Notes: generated by a model not told the origin, from the letters alone. A stretch of 64,000 nucleotides of DNA from Streptomyces globisporus (GCA_014649555.1 BMTG01000004.1:496001-560000); one strand, 5' to 3'; shown: positions 35,765 through 44,185, counted from the first letter of the stretch. Translations and numbers: made by a program.

Positions 35765-36667
35765 GTGTCCGCACCGCGCATCGGCGTATCCATCGTGACC
35801 ATGGGAGACCGCCCGCAGGCGGTCGAGGCGCTGCTGGCGTCGGTGGCCATGCAGGACGTCCGGCCCACCCGGCTCGTGATCATCGGCAACGGTACGGCCC
35901 TCCCGGACTACTCCGCCACACCCGGCCTGGAGGACCTCGACGGCGGGGTGACCACCATCGAGCTGCCGGAGAACCTCGGCTGCCCGGGCGGCCGGAACGA
36001 GGGGCTGCGCCGGCTCGCCGAGATCGGCGACGTGGACGTGGTGATCGAGCTGGACGACGACGGGCTCCTGGTCGACAAGGACGTCTTCCGCCGGGTGCGG
36101 GACCACTTCGCGGCGGACGACCGGCTCGGCATCGTCGGCTTCCGGATCGCCGACGAGACCGGCGAGACGCAGCGCCGCCATGTGCCGCGTCTGCGCGCGG
36201 GCGACCCGATGCGCGGCGGCCCGGTGACGGCGTTCCTGGGCGGCGGCCACGCGTTCTCGATGAAGATGCTCGCGGAGACCGGTCTGTGGCCCGCGGAGTT
36301 CTTCTTCACCCATGAGGAGACGGACCTGGCCTGGCGGGCGCTGGACGCCGGCTGGAAGGTGGAGTACGACCCCGAGCTGCTGCTCCAGCACCCGAAGACG
36401 TCCCCGGCCCGGCACGCGGTCTACTACCGGATGACGGCCCGCAACCGCGTCTGGCTGGCCCGCCGCAACCTGCCCCTCCCCCTGGTCCCCGCCTACCTCG
36501 GCACCTGGACCCTGCTCACGCTCGCCCGCACCCGCGACCCGAAGGGCCTGCGCGCCTGGGCGGGCGGCTTCGTCGAGGGCGTCCGCACCCCGTGCGGGGA
36601 CCGGCGCCCGATGCGCTGGTCCACGGTGTGGCGGATGACGCGGCTGGGCCGCCCGCCGGTCATCTGA
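35765..36667 (+). CDS. family 2 glycosyltransferase
   Basis: 300 residues, GTG start after AGGAG. GT-A fold: GVSIVTMGDRPQAVEALLASV, ENLGCPGGRNEGLRR (nucleotide-sugar site), IELDDDGLL (DxD metal motif) and FFFTHEETDLAWRALDAGW. C-terminal WLARRNLPLPLVPAYLGTWTLLTLAR is a weakly hydrophobic membrane-associating helix. Probably extends a cell-surface glycan; donor and acceptor unknown. Confidence 0.88.
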   Translation: MSAPRIGVSIVTMGDRPQAVEALLASVAMQDVRPTRLVIIGNGTALPDYSATPGLEDLDGGVTTIELPENLGCPGGRNEGLRRLAEIGDVDVVIELDDDGLLVDKDVFRRVRDHFAADDRLGIVGFRIADETGETQRRHVPRLRAGDPMRGGPVTAFLGGGHAFSMKMLAETGLWPAEFFFTHEETDLAWRALDAGWKVEYDPELLLQHPKTSPARHAVYYRMTARNRVWLARRNLPLPLVPAYLGTWTLLTLARTRDPKGLRAWAGGFVEGVRTPCGDRRPMRWSTVWRMTRLGRPPVI

Positions 36668-36743
36668 CCGGCCCACGTCCGCCACCGGCCACAGGCCACA
36701 ATGGAAGGGCTTCCGGATCCGTCGCGAGGGAAGGCCGGTGTCC

Positions 36744-37757
36744 ATGGCCGAGGAACTGCCGCACCGGCACGCCACACTCGACGAGGTGGCCGCGCTGGCC
36801 GGTGTGTCGCGGTCGGTGGCCTCCCGGGTGATCAACAACGCTCCCCATGTCAGCCGGGCCAAGCGTGAGTCCGTCGGGAAGGCGATCAGGAAACTCGGCT
36901 ACGTACCCAACCCGAAGGCGCGCGCCCTGGCCACGCGGCAGGCGGGTGCGGCCGCGCTGGTCATCTCGCGGGACGACCCGGAGGTGCTGACGGACCCGTT
37001 CTTCGGGCAGCTCATCGCCGGAGTGGCCGGCGCCCTGGAGGAGGCCGACCTGCACATGATGATGTGCGTGGCCGCCACCCCGCGCGGACGGGAGCGGGTG
37101 GAACAGCTCGTGCGCTCCCGGGCCGTCGACGGGGTGATGCTGACGGCGTCGCACGAGGACGACCCCCTGGCCCGGATCGCCGAGGAGGGCTCGTTGCCGG
37201 TCGTCTTCGGCGGGCGCCCGGTGGACTTCGAACCGCGCTGGTACGTGGACATCGACAACGTCGGCGGCGCACGGGAGGCGACCGAGCACCTGCTCGCGCG
37301 GGGGCGGACCCGGGTGGTCACGATCTGCGGGCCGCAGGACACCGAGGTGGCCAGATCCCGGCATCGCGGCTACCGGGAAGCCATGACGCTCGCCGGTCTG
37401 ACGCCCCGGCCGCCCGAGACCGGGGACTTCTCCGAAGCCGCCGGAGCCGCCGCCATGACCCGGTTGCTGGAAGCGCATCCGGACCTGGACGGGGTGGTCG
37501 CGGCCAACGACAACATGGCGGCGGGCGCACTGCGCGCGCTGCGCGGAGCCGGCCGGTCGGTGCCCGGGGACGTGGCCGTGGTGGGGTTCGACGACCTCGC
37601 CGTCGCGCAGCTCACCGATCCCCCGCTCACCACGATCCACCAGCCCATCCGGGATCTCGGGCGCGAGATGGCCAGGATGCTCGTCGGGGTCGTCGCGGGC
37701 CGCTCGGCCGGTCCGCTGATCCTGCCCACACACCTGGTGAAGCGTTCCAGCACCTGA
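36744..37757 (+). CDS. LacI-family repressor of the downstream glucanase
   Basis: 337 residues. DNA-binding domain at about 10-60: ATLDEVAALAGVSRSVASRVINNAPHVSRAKRESVGKAIRKLGYVPN, followed by a periplasmic-binding-protein-like sugar domain (FGQLIAGVAGALEEADLHMMM, DGVVAANDNMAAGALRALR, VGFDDLAVAQLTDPPLTTI). ATG at 36744 is 9 nt after AGGGAAGG; GTG at 36738 is too close. Two operator-like palindromes lie between this gene and the GH16 gene, so it most likely represses glucanase expression, and perhaps responds to glucan oligosaccharides. Confidence 0.9.
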   Translation: MAEELPHRHATLDEVAALAGVSRSVASRVINNAPHVSRAKRESVGKAIRKLGYVPNPKARALATRQAGAAALVISRDDPEVLTDPFFGQLIAGVAGALEEADLHMMMCVAATPRGRERVEQLVRSRAVDGVMLTASHEDDPLARIAEEGSLPVVFGGRPVDFEPRWYVDIDNVGGAREATEHLLARGRTRVVTICGPQDTEVARSRHRGYREAMTLAGLTPRPPETGDFSEAAGAAAMTRLLEAHPDLDGVVAANDNMAAGALRALRGAGRSVPGDVAVVGFDDLAVAQLTDPPLTTIHQPIRDLGREMARMLVGVVAGRSAGPLILPTHLVKRSST

Positions 37758-37800
37758 CGGGCCGACCGGCCGTGTCGGCGGCAAGCCCGGCCGTTGATTC

Positions 37801-37815
37801 AGGGAGCGCTTCCAG
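37801..37815. promoter_or_regulatory. LacI-type operator 1
   Basis: AGGGAGCGCTTCCAG, a near-palindrome centred on AGCGCT; its reverse complement matches the second operator at all but one position. It resembles the CebR-type box TGGGAGCGCTCCCA. Confidence 0.7.
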
Positions 37816-37867
37816 CCCAACCCATTCTGTCCGATCCATTGTCGGCCCACTAGTGCGCTGCTACTTT

Positions 37868-37883
37868 CTGGAAGCGCTCCCAG
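37868..37883. promoter_or_regulatory. LacI-type operator 2
   Basis: CTGGAAGCGCTCCCAG, a near-perfect palindrome close to the CebR consensus, 54 nt after operator 1 and 99 nt before the glucanase start. Two sites in inverted relative orientation could allow looping or overlap of the promoter. Confidence 0.75.
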
Positions 37884-37981
37884 TTTCTCCGTAACGCAGG
37901 CGTCCTCCCCCCGCACAGACGTGCCGTCAGCGGACGCCGAGCCTGTCCGGCACATGGGTTTCACGGCACAAGGAGGCCGAG

Positions 37982-38761
37982 ATGCACTCCCGCACGAGAT
38001 CACGTCGGTTCCCCACACCTCGCTGGCTGCTGGCTCCGCCGGCCGCCCTCGCCCTGATCTTCCAGCCGATGACCGCCCCCGCGTACGCCGTCGGCGGCAG
38101 CTTCACCGACACCTTCGACGCCTACGACACCGGCCGCTGGCACAAGGCCGACGGCTGGTCCAACGGAGGCATGTTCAACGTCGGCTGGCGCGCCGACCAC
38201 ACCTGGTTCAACGGCGGCGTCATGGGCCAGAACATCGACGTCGCGACCTGCCCCTCCGGCTGCTCGGGCAAGCCCTACGCCTCCGGCGAGTACCGCACCG
38301 ACGAGCTGTACTCGTACGGCCGTTTCGAGGCCCGGCTCCAAGCGGTCAAGCGCGAAGGCGTCGTGACCGGGTTCTTCACGTACACCGGGCCGAGCGACGG
38401 TCAGCCCTGGGACGAGATCGACGTCGAGATCCTCGGCAAGAACACCACCCAGATGCAGACCAACTACTTCACCGACGGTGTCGGCGGCCACGAGACCGTC
38501 ATCGACCTCGGGTTCGACGCCTCCGCCGGCTATCACGACTACGCCATCGAGTGGTGGAACCAGGGCACCATCAACTGGTTCGTGGACGGCAGACTCGTCC
38601 ACCAGGAGAACGGCTCCCGCGGTCCGCTTCCCACCCGCCCGATGCGCATCATGACCAACCTGTGGCCGGGGACCGGGGTCGACGGCTGGCTCGGCCCGTT
38701 CACGTATCCGGGCACGCCGCTGACCGCCCGCTACGACTGGATCTCGTACACGAAGTACTGA
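37982..38761 (+). CDS. secreted GH16 endo-beta-glucanase (licheninase-like)
   Basis: 259 residues. Signal peptide ends near AYA|VGG. A single GH16 domain follows: FTDTFDAYDTGRWHKADGWSNG, GEYRTDELYSYGRFEARLQAV, the catalytic WDEIDVEILG (E-x-D-x-E nucleophile and acid/base), and INWFVDGRLVH. The EIDVE spacing without an inserted Met is the bacterial beta-1,3-1,4-glucanase type. AAGGAGG lies 6 nt before the ATG. No carbohydrate-binding module. Released outside to degrade mixed-linkage glucan; regulated by the adjacent LacI protein. Confidence 0.92.
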   Translation: MHSRTRSRRFPTPRWLLAPPAALALIFQPMTAPAYAVGGSFTDTFDAYDTGRWHKADGWSNGGMFNVGWRADHTWFNGGVMGQNIDVATCPSGCSGKPYASGEYRTDELYSYGRFEARLQAVKREGVVTGFFTYTGPSDGQPWDEIDVEILGKNTTQMQTNYFTDGVGGHETVIDLGFDASAGYHDYAIEWWNQGTINWFVDGRLVHQENGSRGPLPTRPMRIMTNLWPGTGVDGWLGPFTYPGTPLTARYDWISYTKY

Positions 38762-38788
38762 TGGCCGGGGAAGGAAACAGGGGGAAAG

Positions 38789-38833
38789 GCCCAGAGCCCC
38801 TGGCCGGCTCGACGCCGGTCAGGGGCTCTGGGC
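38789..38833. terminator. shared bidirectional terminator for the glucanase gene and rnpB
   Basis: GCCCAGAGCCCCTG (38789-38802) and CAGGGGCTCTGGGC (38820-38833) form a perfect 14-bp stem with a 17-nt loop. It begins 28 nt after the glucanase stop and ends one base before the RNase P RNA 3' end. Confidence 0.85.
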
Positions 38834-39249
38834 GGCAGACGAGTCGTGCTGTACGCCGGGTTCTGTCTCCCGGTCGCCTCGCGGCGGCCGGGGAGACGGC
38901 CATCCATCTAGGGCCGGCATTGCTGCAGGCCTCGTGCGGTCTACCCGCGAACTCGGGCGAGCAGCCCTCGAACGTCCGCGCAGGGCCGTCCCGTTTCCGG
39001 CACGCCCCCTCTTGACCTTGCTCCGGGTGGGGTTTACCTAGCCGCCTGAGTCACCTCAGGCGCTGGTGGTCTCTTACACCACCGTTTCACCCTTACCCGC
39101 GACCGAAGTCCCGGGCGGTCTGTTCTCTGTGGCACTGTCCCGCGGGTCACCCCGGGTGGCCGTTAGCCACCACCCTGCTCTGTGGAGCCCGGACGTTCCT
39201 CGGGAGGATCCGGGGATCCTCACGCGGCCGTCCGCACGGCTCGTCTGCC
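38834..39249 (-). ncRNA. rnpB: RNase P RNA, bacterial class A
   Basis: Catalytic RNA that matures tRNA 5' ends. Reading the minus strand, the conserved P4 region GAGGAACGTCCGGGCTC, the universal segments GGTAAGGGTGAAACGGTG and ACAGAACCCGGCGTAC, and many compensating stems are present. The termini pair: GGCAGACGAGCC near 39249 with GACTCGTCTGCC at 38834. Length of about 416 nt is normal for Streptomyces. Ends are inferred from pairing. Confidence 0.95.
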
Positions 39250-39258
39250 GTGATCGCC

Positions 39259-39264
39259 ATCCTA
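39259..39264 (-). promoter_or_regulatory. -10 element of the rnpB promoter
   Basis: TAGGAT on the minus strand sits 9 nt before the predicted RNA start, matching vegetative sigma (HrdB-type) -10 boxes. The -35 region would overlap the terminator hairpin of the upstream gene; no clear -35 consensus is seen. Confidence 0.5.
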
Positions 39265-39277
39265 CCGGGCTGTACCG

Positions 39278-39295
39278 ACCGACAGTCCTGTCGGT
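39278..39295 (-). terminator. compact hairpin after the Uma2-family gene
   Basis: ACCGACAG (39278-39285) and CTGTCGGT (39288-39295) are inverted copies just past the stop of the Uma2-family gene and upstream of rnpB on the same strand. The 2-nt centre means fewer pairs actually form. Confidence 0.5.
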
Positions 39296-39300
39296 GCCCC

Positions 39301-39879
39301 TCAGCCGAAGTCGCCGGTCTCCAGGTCGAAGGCGAAGGGCTCGGGGAGCGGGAGCGGTTTCCCGTACGGGATGGTCATGTGCTGGCGGTAGTCGTCACCC
39401 TCGGGCTCGCTGAAGAGCGTCACCGAGCTGTCGTCCCGGTCGATGAGCAGGTACAGCGGAATGCCTCCGCGCGCGTAGCAGCGGCGCTTGGCCTCGCGGT
39501 CGGCCTGCGGCTTGGTGGAGGTGACCTCGACCACGAGGGCGACGCCCTCACAGGGCATCCAGGGGTCGGCGCCCCGAAAGAGGCGGAGGTCGAGCGGGGC
39601 AAAGGTGCCGTCGGGGATGGCGTGGTTCTTCGGGCAGCCACCGCCGCTGCGGAGTTTCAGCCCTTTGTTTCCGGAGAACTGCATGCGTGTTCGGGCGCGC
39701 CTGGCCACCTGGTCGACGATCAGCCCGATGCAGTCCTCGTGGTCCCCGTCCGGCGGCGGCGTCACGACAATCTCCCCCTCGATCAGCTCGGCCCGGAAGC
39801 CTTCCGGCGTGTCCAGGGCCAGGAAGCCCTCCAGAAGGACTTCTGCCTGCGTGAGCGGCTCGTGCGCCATGGCAGTCAT
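39301..39879 (-). CDS. Uma2-family (DUF820) PD-(D/E)XK nuclease-like protein
   Basis: 192 residues; ATG at 39879 with AAGGAG 6 nt upstream. Fold signatures: FRAELIEGEIVVTPPPDGDHE, HAIPDGTFAPLDLRLF (catalytic Asp), GVALVVEVTSTKPQADREAKRRCYARGGIPLYLLID (E-x-T then Lys of the ExK motif). Uma2 proteins are widespread, often in many copies in Streptomyces and cyanobacteria; the nuclease activity is predicted from fold, and the biological role is unknown. Confidence 0.88.
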   Translation of the reverse strand: MTAMAHEPLTQAEVLLEGFLALDTPEGFRAELIEGEIVVTPPPDGDHEDCIGLIVDQVARRARTRMQFSGNKGLKLRSGGGCPKNHAIPDGTFAPLDLRLFRGADPWMPCEGVALVVEVTSTKPQADREAKRRCYARGGIPLYLLIDRDDSSVTLFSEPEGDDYRQHMTIPYGKPLPLPEPFAFDLETGDFG

Positions 39880-40012
39880 GTCACGCTCCTTCCTCGGTCG
39901 CTCGCCAGACTCGGGCATCGGGGGACCAGCCGTCCGTGAGAGGGGAGTTCTTCCTCCGATCGTGGCACAGGACGGCTCGGCGTGGACGAAAGCGCGGGAG
40001 GGAACGCGCCGC

Positions 40013-40043
40013 TTGACCTTGTCGCAGCGTCAACGTTTCTACT
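40013..40043 (+). promoter_or_regulatory. MerR-type promoter/operator with 19-nt spacer
   Basis: -35 TTGACC (40013-40018) and -10 TCTACT (40038-40043) are separated by 19 nt, the overlong spacing characteristic of promoters that MerR proteins distort to activate. TTGAC (40013-40017) and GTCAA (40029-40033) form the inverted repeat inside the spacer region. The expected transcription start falls at or next to the MerR start codon, suggesting leaderless mRNA. Confidence 0.7.
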
Positions 40044-40049
40044 GACCGC

Positions 40050-40799
40050 ATGCGTATCGGAGAGATCGCCGCGCTCGTGGGAGTCACCTCCCGGGCCGTC
40101 CGGCACTACCACCACATCGGCCTGCTGCCCGAGCCCGCCCGGCAGGCCAACGGTTATCGGGCGTACACCGTCCGCGAGGCCGTGCTGCTGGCCCGGATCC
40201 GGCGGCTGACGGAGATCGGGCTCTCGCTGGACGAAGTGCGGGACGTGCTCGCCGATGACGCGGGGCGGGAGCTGGGCGAGGTGCTCGCGGAGCTGGACGC
40301 CGATCTGGCGCGGCAGGAGCGGGAGATCCAGGAGCGGCGGCAGGTGCTGGCCGCGCTGCTGGAGGCGCCGCTCACCTCGGACGGGCCGCTCTCGCCCGCC
40401 CTCGCCGCGCTCCTGGACCACGCGCCCGCCACCACCTCTCCGGCCGCCGCGAAGGACCGCGAGCATCTGGCGTTGCTGGACGCGGCGGGCGACGGGGCCG
40501 GGGCGGAGCTGTTCGCGGCGCTGCGGCCGTTGGCCGAGAACCCGGGTGTGCTCGCGCTGTACGAGCGGCTCGACGCGTTGGAGGGGGCCGGGGCGGACGA
40601 CCCGCGGATCGCGCCGCTGGCGGCCGAACTGGCCGCCGCCGTGCCGGACGAGGTCCTGGCGGTCATCCCCGAGGGAGAACCGTCGGCGACGGGGCTCGGG
40701 CGGGTGCTGCTCGACGACTACCCGCCCGCGCAGCGCGCGGTGGTGCGCCGGGTGATGGAGGAGCTGGCCGAGCGGGTGCGGAGAAGGGGGACGGCATGA
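40050..40799 (+). CDS. MerR-family transcriptional regulator
   Basis: 249 residues. N-terminal winged helix MRIGEIAALVGVTSRAVRHYHHIGLLPEPARQANGYRAYTVREAVLLARIRRL, then the coiled-coil dimer helix (DLARQEREIQERRQVLAALLE) and a helical C-terminal domain of about 150 residues with no Cys cluster, so it is likely a drug/organic ligand sensor rather than a metal sensor. No ribosome binding site upstream, consistent with a leaderless transcript. Overlaps the next gene by 4 nt. Confidence 0.9.
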   Translation: MRIGEIAALVGVTSRAVRHYHHIGLLPEPARQANGYRAYTVREAVLLARIRRLTEIGLSLDEVRDVLADDAGRELGEVLAELDADLARQEREIQERRQVLAALLEAPLTSDGPLSPALAALLDHAPATTSPAAAKDREHLALLDAAGDGAGAELFAALRPLAENPGVLALYERLDALEGAGADDPRIAPLAAELAAAVPDEVLAVIPEGEPSATGLGRVLLDDYPPAQRAVVRRVMEELAERVRRRGTA

Positions 40800-41722
40800 G
40801 GGCACGGGTGGCGAGAAGCCTGCGGGTCGCGATGTGGGCGGTGCTGCCCGGGGAGCTGGCCCTGGTGGTCTGCCTGGTGGCCGGGGTGCGGATACCGGGC
40901 GGGGTACTGCTGGCGGCCGAGGCGCTGGTGGTGGGGATGCTCGCGCTGGAGGCGTACGTGATGTGGCCGCTGTACGCGGCCCGGCGGCGGGCGGGCGACA
41001 CCCGGCGGGAGGCCGGGCTCGCCGTGGTGCGGGCGGCGGTGCCGGTCGCCCTGCGGCGGCTGATCGTCCACGAGTTCCGGGCGCTGCACAGCCTCGGACT
41101 GTGGACCGTACGGCGCCGCCACCGGGTTCCCGAGGGGGCCAGGCCGTTCTCGTACACCGAACCGCAGACCGGGATCATGTGGGCGTTCCTCTTCGTCTCC
41201 GTCGTCGAGACCGTGGTGCTGGCCCTGGTGATCCCCTGGCCGCTGGTCCACGCGATCCTGCTCGCGGTGGACGCGTACGGGATCGTCATCATCCTCGCCC
41301 TGCACGCCGCCGCGGTGACCCGGCCGCATCTCGTGGGGGCGGACGGTTCGCTGCGGCTGCGGTACGGGGCGTTGTTCGACCTCCGGGTGCCCGCCGACGC
41401 CATCGCCTCCGTACGGGTCGAGCGGCGCTTCCCGGACGGGGGTCCGGTCCGGGTCGACGAGGACGGGACGCTGGATCTGGCGGTGGGGAGCCAGACGACG
41501 GTGACCGTGGAGCTGACGGGGCCGGTGGAGTTCGTACGGCCGCTGGGGCGGCGCGGGAGTGCGCGGACGCTCCGGTTCCACGCGGACGATCCGCGGGCGG
41601 TCGTCGCCGCGCTCACCGCTCCCGGGCGGGCCGCACCGCCTGCGCTGCCGACGGAGGACGCCGTGCCCCCCCGGGCCTCGCTCACGCCGGAGCAGGCAGC
41701 CCAGCCCCGACCTCGCCCCTGA
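40796..41722 (+). CDS. membrane protein coupled to the MerR gene
   Basis: 308 residues, ATG start in a 4-nt ATGA overlap with the MerR gene. Four hydrophobic helices (two near residues 12-55, two near 125-170) around a basic cytoplasmic loop, then a soluble C-terminal domain of about 120 residues with PH-like strands (LRYGALFDLRVPADAIASVRVERRFPDGG). Layout suggests a bacterial PH-domain-like membrane protein. Function unknown; the coupling to a MerR regulator suggests response to a membrane-active compound. Confidence 0.75.
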   Translation: MRARVARSLRVAMWAVLPGELALVVCLVAGVRIPGGVLLAAEALVVGMLALEAYVMWPLYAARRRAGDTRREAGLAVVRAAVPVALRRLIVHEFRALHSLGLWTVRRRHRVPEGARPFSYTEPQTGIMWAFLFVSVVETVVLALVIPWPLVHAILLAVDAYGIVIILALHAAAVTRPHLVGADGSLRLRYGALFDLRVPADAIASVRVERRFPDGGPVRVDEDGTLDLAVGSQTTVTVELTGPVEFVRPLGRRGSARTLRFHADDPRAVVAALTAPGRAAPPALPTEDAVPPRASLTPEQAAQPRPRP

Positions 41723-41740
41723 CTCCGCCCCGCGTCTCGC

Positions 41741-43189
41741 TCACGCCGGAGCGAACAGCACCGTCCTCGCCGCCGGCCCCGCCCGCGTGAGCCGGACCCG
41801 CAGCCGCTCCCCCAGCGGCAGCGGGGCCGTGCCGCCCTCGATCCGGCCGACGATCGCCGGGTCCCGGAGGTGAACCGTGCCGGTGGACGGGTCCCGGTCC
41901 TGGACGTCGACGACGTACGCGTCGAAGAGTTCGCCCTCGCGCCCGTCCAGCAGCGCCGCCTCGACCAGATCGACGCAGGCCCGCTCCACGGTGCCCGCGC
42001 GGCGCGTCCCCTCGGCCATCTCCTTCGGAAGGGCGGGGAGGGCCTCCCGTACCCACTCCGGGGGCGCCTTCCCCGCTGTCGCGGCGAGGCAGAGCTCGGA
42101 GGCGTACCGGTCGACCAGGCGCCGCAGCGGTGCGGTGCAGTGCGTGTAGAGGTCGGCGACCGCGGCGTGCACGGCGGGGTCGGGGAGGTCGCCGCCCTCG
42201 AAGACGGTGTAGCCCGCGCCGCGCAGCAGGGTGGTGCACTCCTGGAGGAACGCCGCGTGGTTGCTCTTCTCCGGGTCGAGGGAGCGGACGACCTCGGCGT
42301 ACGGGACGTGGTGCGGCCAGTCGATGCGCAGGGCGTGGGCGGAGCGCCGCAGCCGGGCGACGGCCCCGTCCGGCGCGAGCGGCAGGGTGCGCAGGATGCC
42401 GGTACCCGTGTCGGCCATGAGCCGGGCGGCGGCCATCCCGGTCAGGAGCGAGATCTGCGCGTTCCAGGCTTCGGCGGGGAGCGTGGCGCGGTAGGCGAGG
42501 CCGTAGGAGCCGTCGTGCTCGATGACCTCCTGCTCGGGAACGTCGAGCGAGATGCCGCCCCGGGCCACTTCCTGCTCGGCGCGCAGCCGCCCGATGTCCC
42601 GGAGCAGGGCGAGGGGTTCCTCCGCGGTGCCCGCGTCGATCTGCCGCTGGACGCCCGCGTAGTCGAGCTTCGCGCGGCTGCGGATCAGGGCCCTGCGTAC
42701 GTCGGTGGCGACGGCCTGTCCGTCGCCGTCCAGGTCGATCCGCCACAGCGCGGCCGGGCGGGTCTCGCCGGGGAGGAGGCTGGCGGCTCCCTCGGAGAGG
42801 ACGGCGGGGTGGAGGGGGATCCGGTCGTCGGGGAAGTAGAGGGTGGTGACCCGGCGGTGGGCCTCGGCGTCGAGCGCGCCGCCCGGGCGGAGAAACGCGG
42901 CGACGTCCGCGATGGCGTAGTGCACCCGGTAGCCGCGCCCGTCCCGGCGGCGCTCCAGGTGCATCGCCTGGTCGAGGTCGGTGGAGGCGGGCGGGTCGAT
43001 GGTGAGGAAGGGGATGCCGGTGGCGTCCTCGTGGGCCGACAGGTCCGGGGCCCGGGCCGCTTCCGCCGCCTCCGCGAGCACCTCGGGCGGGAAGGCGCCG
43101 GGCAGGTCGAGTTCGGTGCGCAGCGCCCGCAGGGCGGCCCCGAGCGAGCAGTCGGCTGCGCCGGTCATACGCAGGTGGCGGCGGGGCAT
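41741..43189 (-). CDS. RNB-domain 3'-5' exoribonuclease (RNase II/R-like, short form)
   Basis: 482 residues, ATG at 43189. Catalytic RNB domain: FLTIDPPASTDLDQAMHLERR carries the four Asp positions (with one Asp replaced by the Pro-Pro spacing normal for the family), followed by YRVHYAIADVAAFLRPGGALDAEAHRR, TLYFPDDRIPLHPAVLSEGAASLLPGE and TAPLRRLVDRYASEL. There are no N-terminal cold-shock domains and only a minimal C-terminal S1-like strand region, unlike RNase R. Divergent from yaaA. Confidence 0.88.
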   Translation of the reverse strand: MPRRHLRMTGAADCSLGAALRALRTELDLPGAFPPEVLAEAAEAARAPDLSAHEDATGIPFLTIDPPASTDLDQAMHLERRRDGRGYRVHYAIADVAAFLRPGGALDAEAHRRVTTLYFPDDRIPLHPAVLSEGAASLLPGETRPAALWRIDLDGDGQAVATDVRRALIRSRAKLDYAGVQRQIDAGTAEEPLALLRDIGRLRAEQEVARGGISLDVPEQEVIEHDGSYGLAYRATLPAEAWNAQISLLTGMAAARLMADTGTGILRTLPLAPDGAVARLRRSAHALRIDWPHHVPYAEVVRSLDPEKSNHAAFLQECTTLLRGAGYTVFEGGDLPDPAVHAAVADLYTHCTAPLRRLVDRYASELCLAATAGKAPPEWVREALPALPKEMAEGTRRAGTVERACVDLVEAALLDGREGELFDAYVVDVQDRDPSTGTVHLRDPAIVGRIEGGTAPLPLGERLRVRLTRAGPAARTVLFAPA

Positions 43190-43384
43190 GGCCCGAGCGT
43201 AGGCCGGGAGGGGGCGGGCGGCATCCGGGGCGGCTGCCGAGGCCGCGCGGGGAGGCCGCAGGAGGGTGCCCGGATCCCGCCGCCGTACGGGAACCCCCGC
43301 CCCGTCCCCGTACCCTTGCCGAGGACCCGGCGAGCCCGCACGCCTCCGGATCCGCGCTCGCCGTACGTACGAAGGAGAACCGCC

Positions 43385-44185
43385 GTGCTCGTGCTGTTGC
43401 CGCCCTCCGAAGGAAAGGCCGCCTCGGGGCGCGGGGCCTCGCTGAAGCCGGAGTCGCTGTCGCTGCCGGGGCTCGCCCCGGCCCGTGCGGCGGTGCTGGA
43501 CGAGCTGGTCGAGCTGTGCCAGGCGGACGAGGAGAAGGCCCGTGAGGTGCTCGGGCTGAGCATGGGGCTTGCGGGCGAGGTCGGCAAGAACGCCGAGCTG
43601 CGCACCGCGGGGACCCGCCCGGCCGGGGAGCTGTACACCGGTGTGCTGTACGACGCCCTCGACCTGGCCACGCTGGAGGCGGCCGCGCGGCGCCGGGCGA
43701 CCACGTCGCTGCTGGTCTTCTCGGGGCTGTGGGGCGCGGTCCGGATCGGTGACCGGATTCCGCCGTACCGCTGCTCGATGGGCGTGAAGCTGCCCGGTCT
43801 CGGCGCCCTCGGCGCCTACTGGCGCACCCCGATGGAGACCGTGCTGCCCGAGGCCGCGGGCGACGGGCTCGTCCTGGACCTGCGGTCCTCCGCGTACACG
43901 GCGGCGTGGAAGCCGAAGGGCGAGGTGGCCTCGCGGACGGCGAGCGTGCGGGTGCTCCACTCGCAGATCGTGGACGGCGTGGAGAAGCGGTCCGTGGTGA
44001 GCCACTTCAACAAGGCGACCAAGGGCCGGCTGGTGCGCGACCTGCTGGTGGCCGGTGCGCGGCCCAAGGACCCGGCGCGGCTGGTGGATACGTTGCGGGA
44101 CCTCGGTTACGTGGTGGAGGCCGTGGCCCCCGCACGGGCCGGGCGGCCGTGGTCGCTGGACGTGGTGGTGACGGAGATCCACTGA
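43385..44185 (+). CDS. yaaA: peroxide-stress protein YaaA (DUF328)
   Basis: 266 residues, GTG start with AAGGAGAA upstream. Signatures: VLLPPSEGKA at the N terminus, LYTGVLYDALDL, LLVFSGLWGAVRIGDRIPPYRCSMGVKLPGLGAL and SHFNKATKGRLVRDLL. In E. coli YaaA lowers free iron and protects DNA during peroxide stress and is under OxyR control; here no regulator site is obvious. Confidence 0.9.
   Translation: MLVLLPPSEGKAASGRGASLKPESLSLPGLAPARAAVLDELVELCQADEEKAREVLGLSMGLAGEVGKNAELRTAGTRPAGELYTGVLYDALDLATLEAAARRRATTSLLVFSGLWGAVRIGDRIPPYRCSMGVKLPGLGALGAYWRTPMETVLPEAAGDGLVLDLRSSAYTAAWKPKGEVASRTASVRVLHSQIVDGVEKRSVVSHFNKATKGRLVRDLLVAGARPKDPARLVDTLRDLGYVVEAVAPARAGRPWSLDVVVTEIH

Noticed and set aside
41870-43384. 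Extension of the YaaA frame upstream
   Set aside because: It lies antisense to the RNB exonuclease gene; GTG at 43385 with a good ribosome binding site gives the expected YaaA N terminus.
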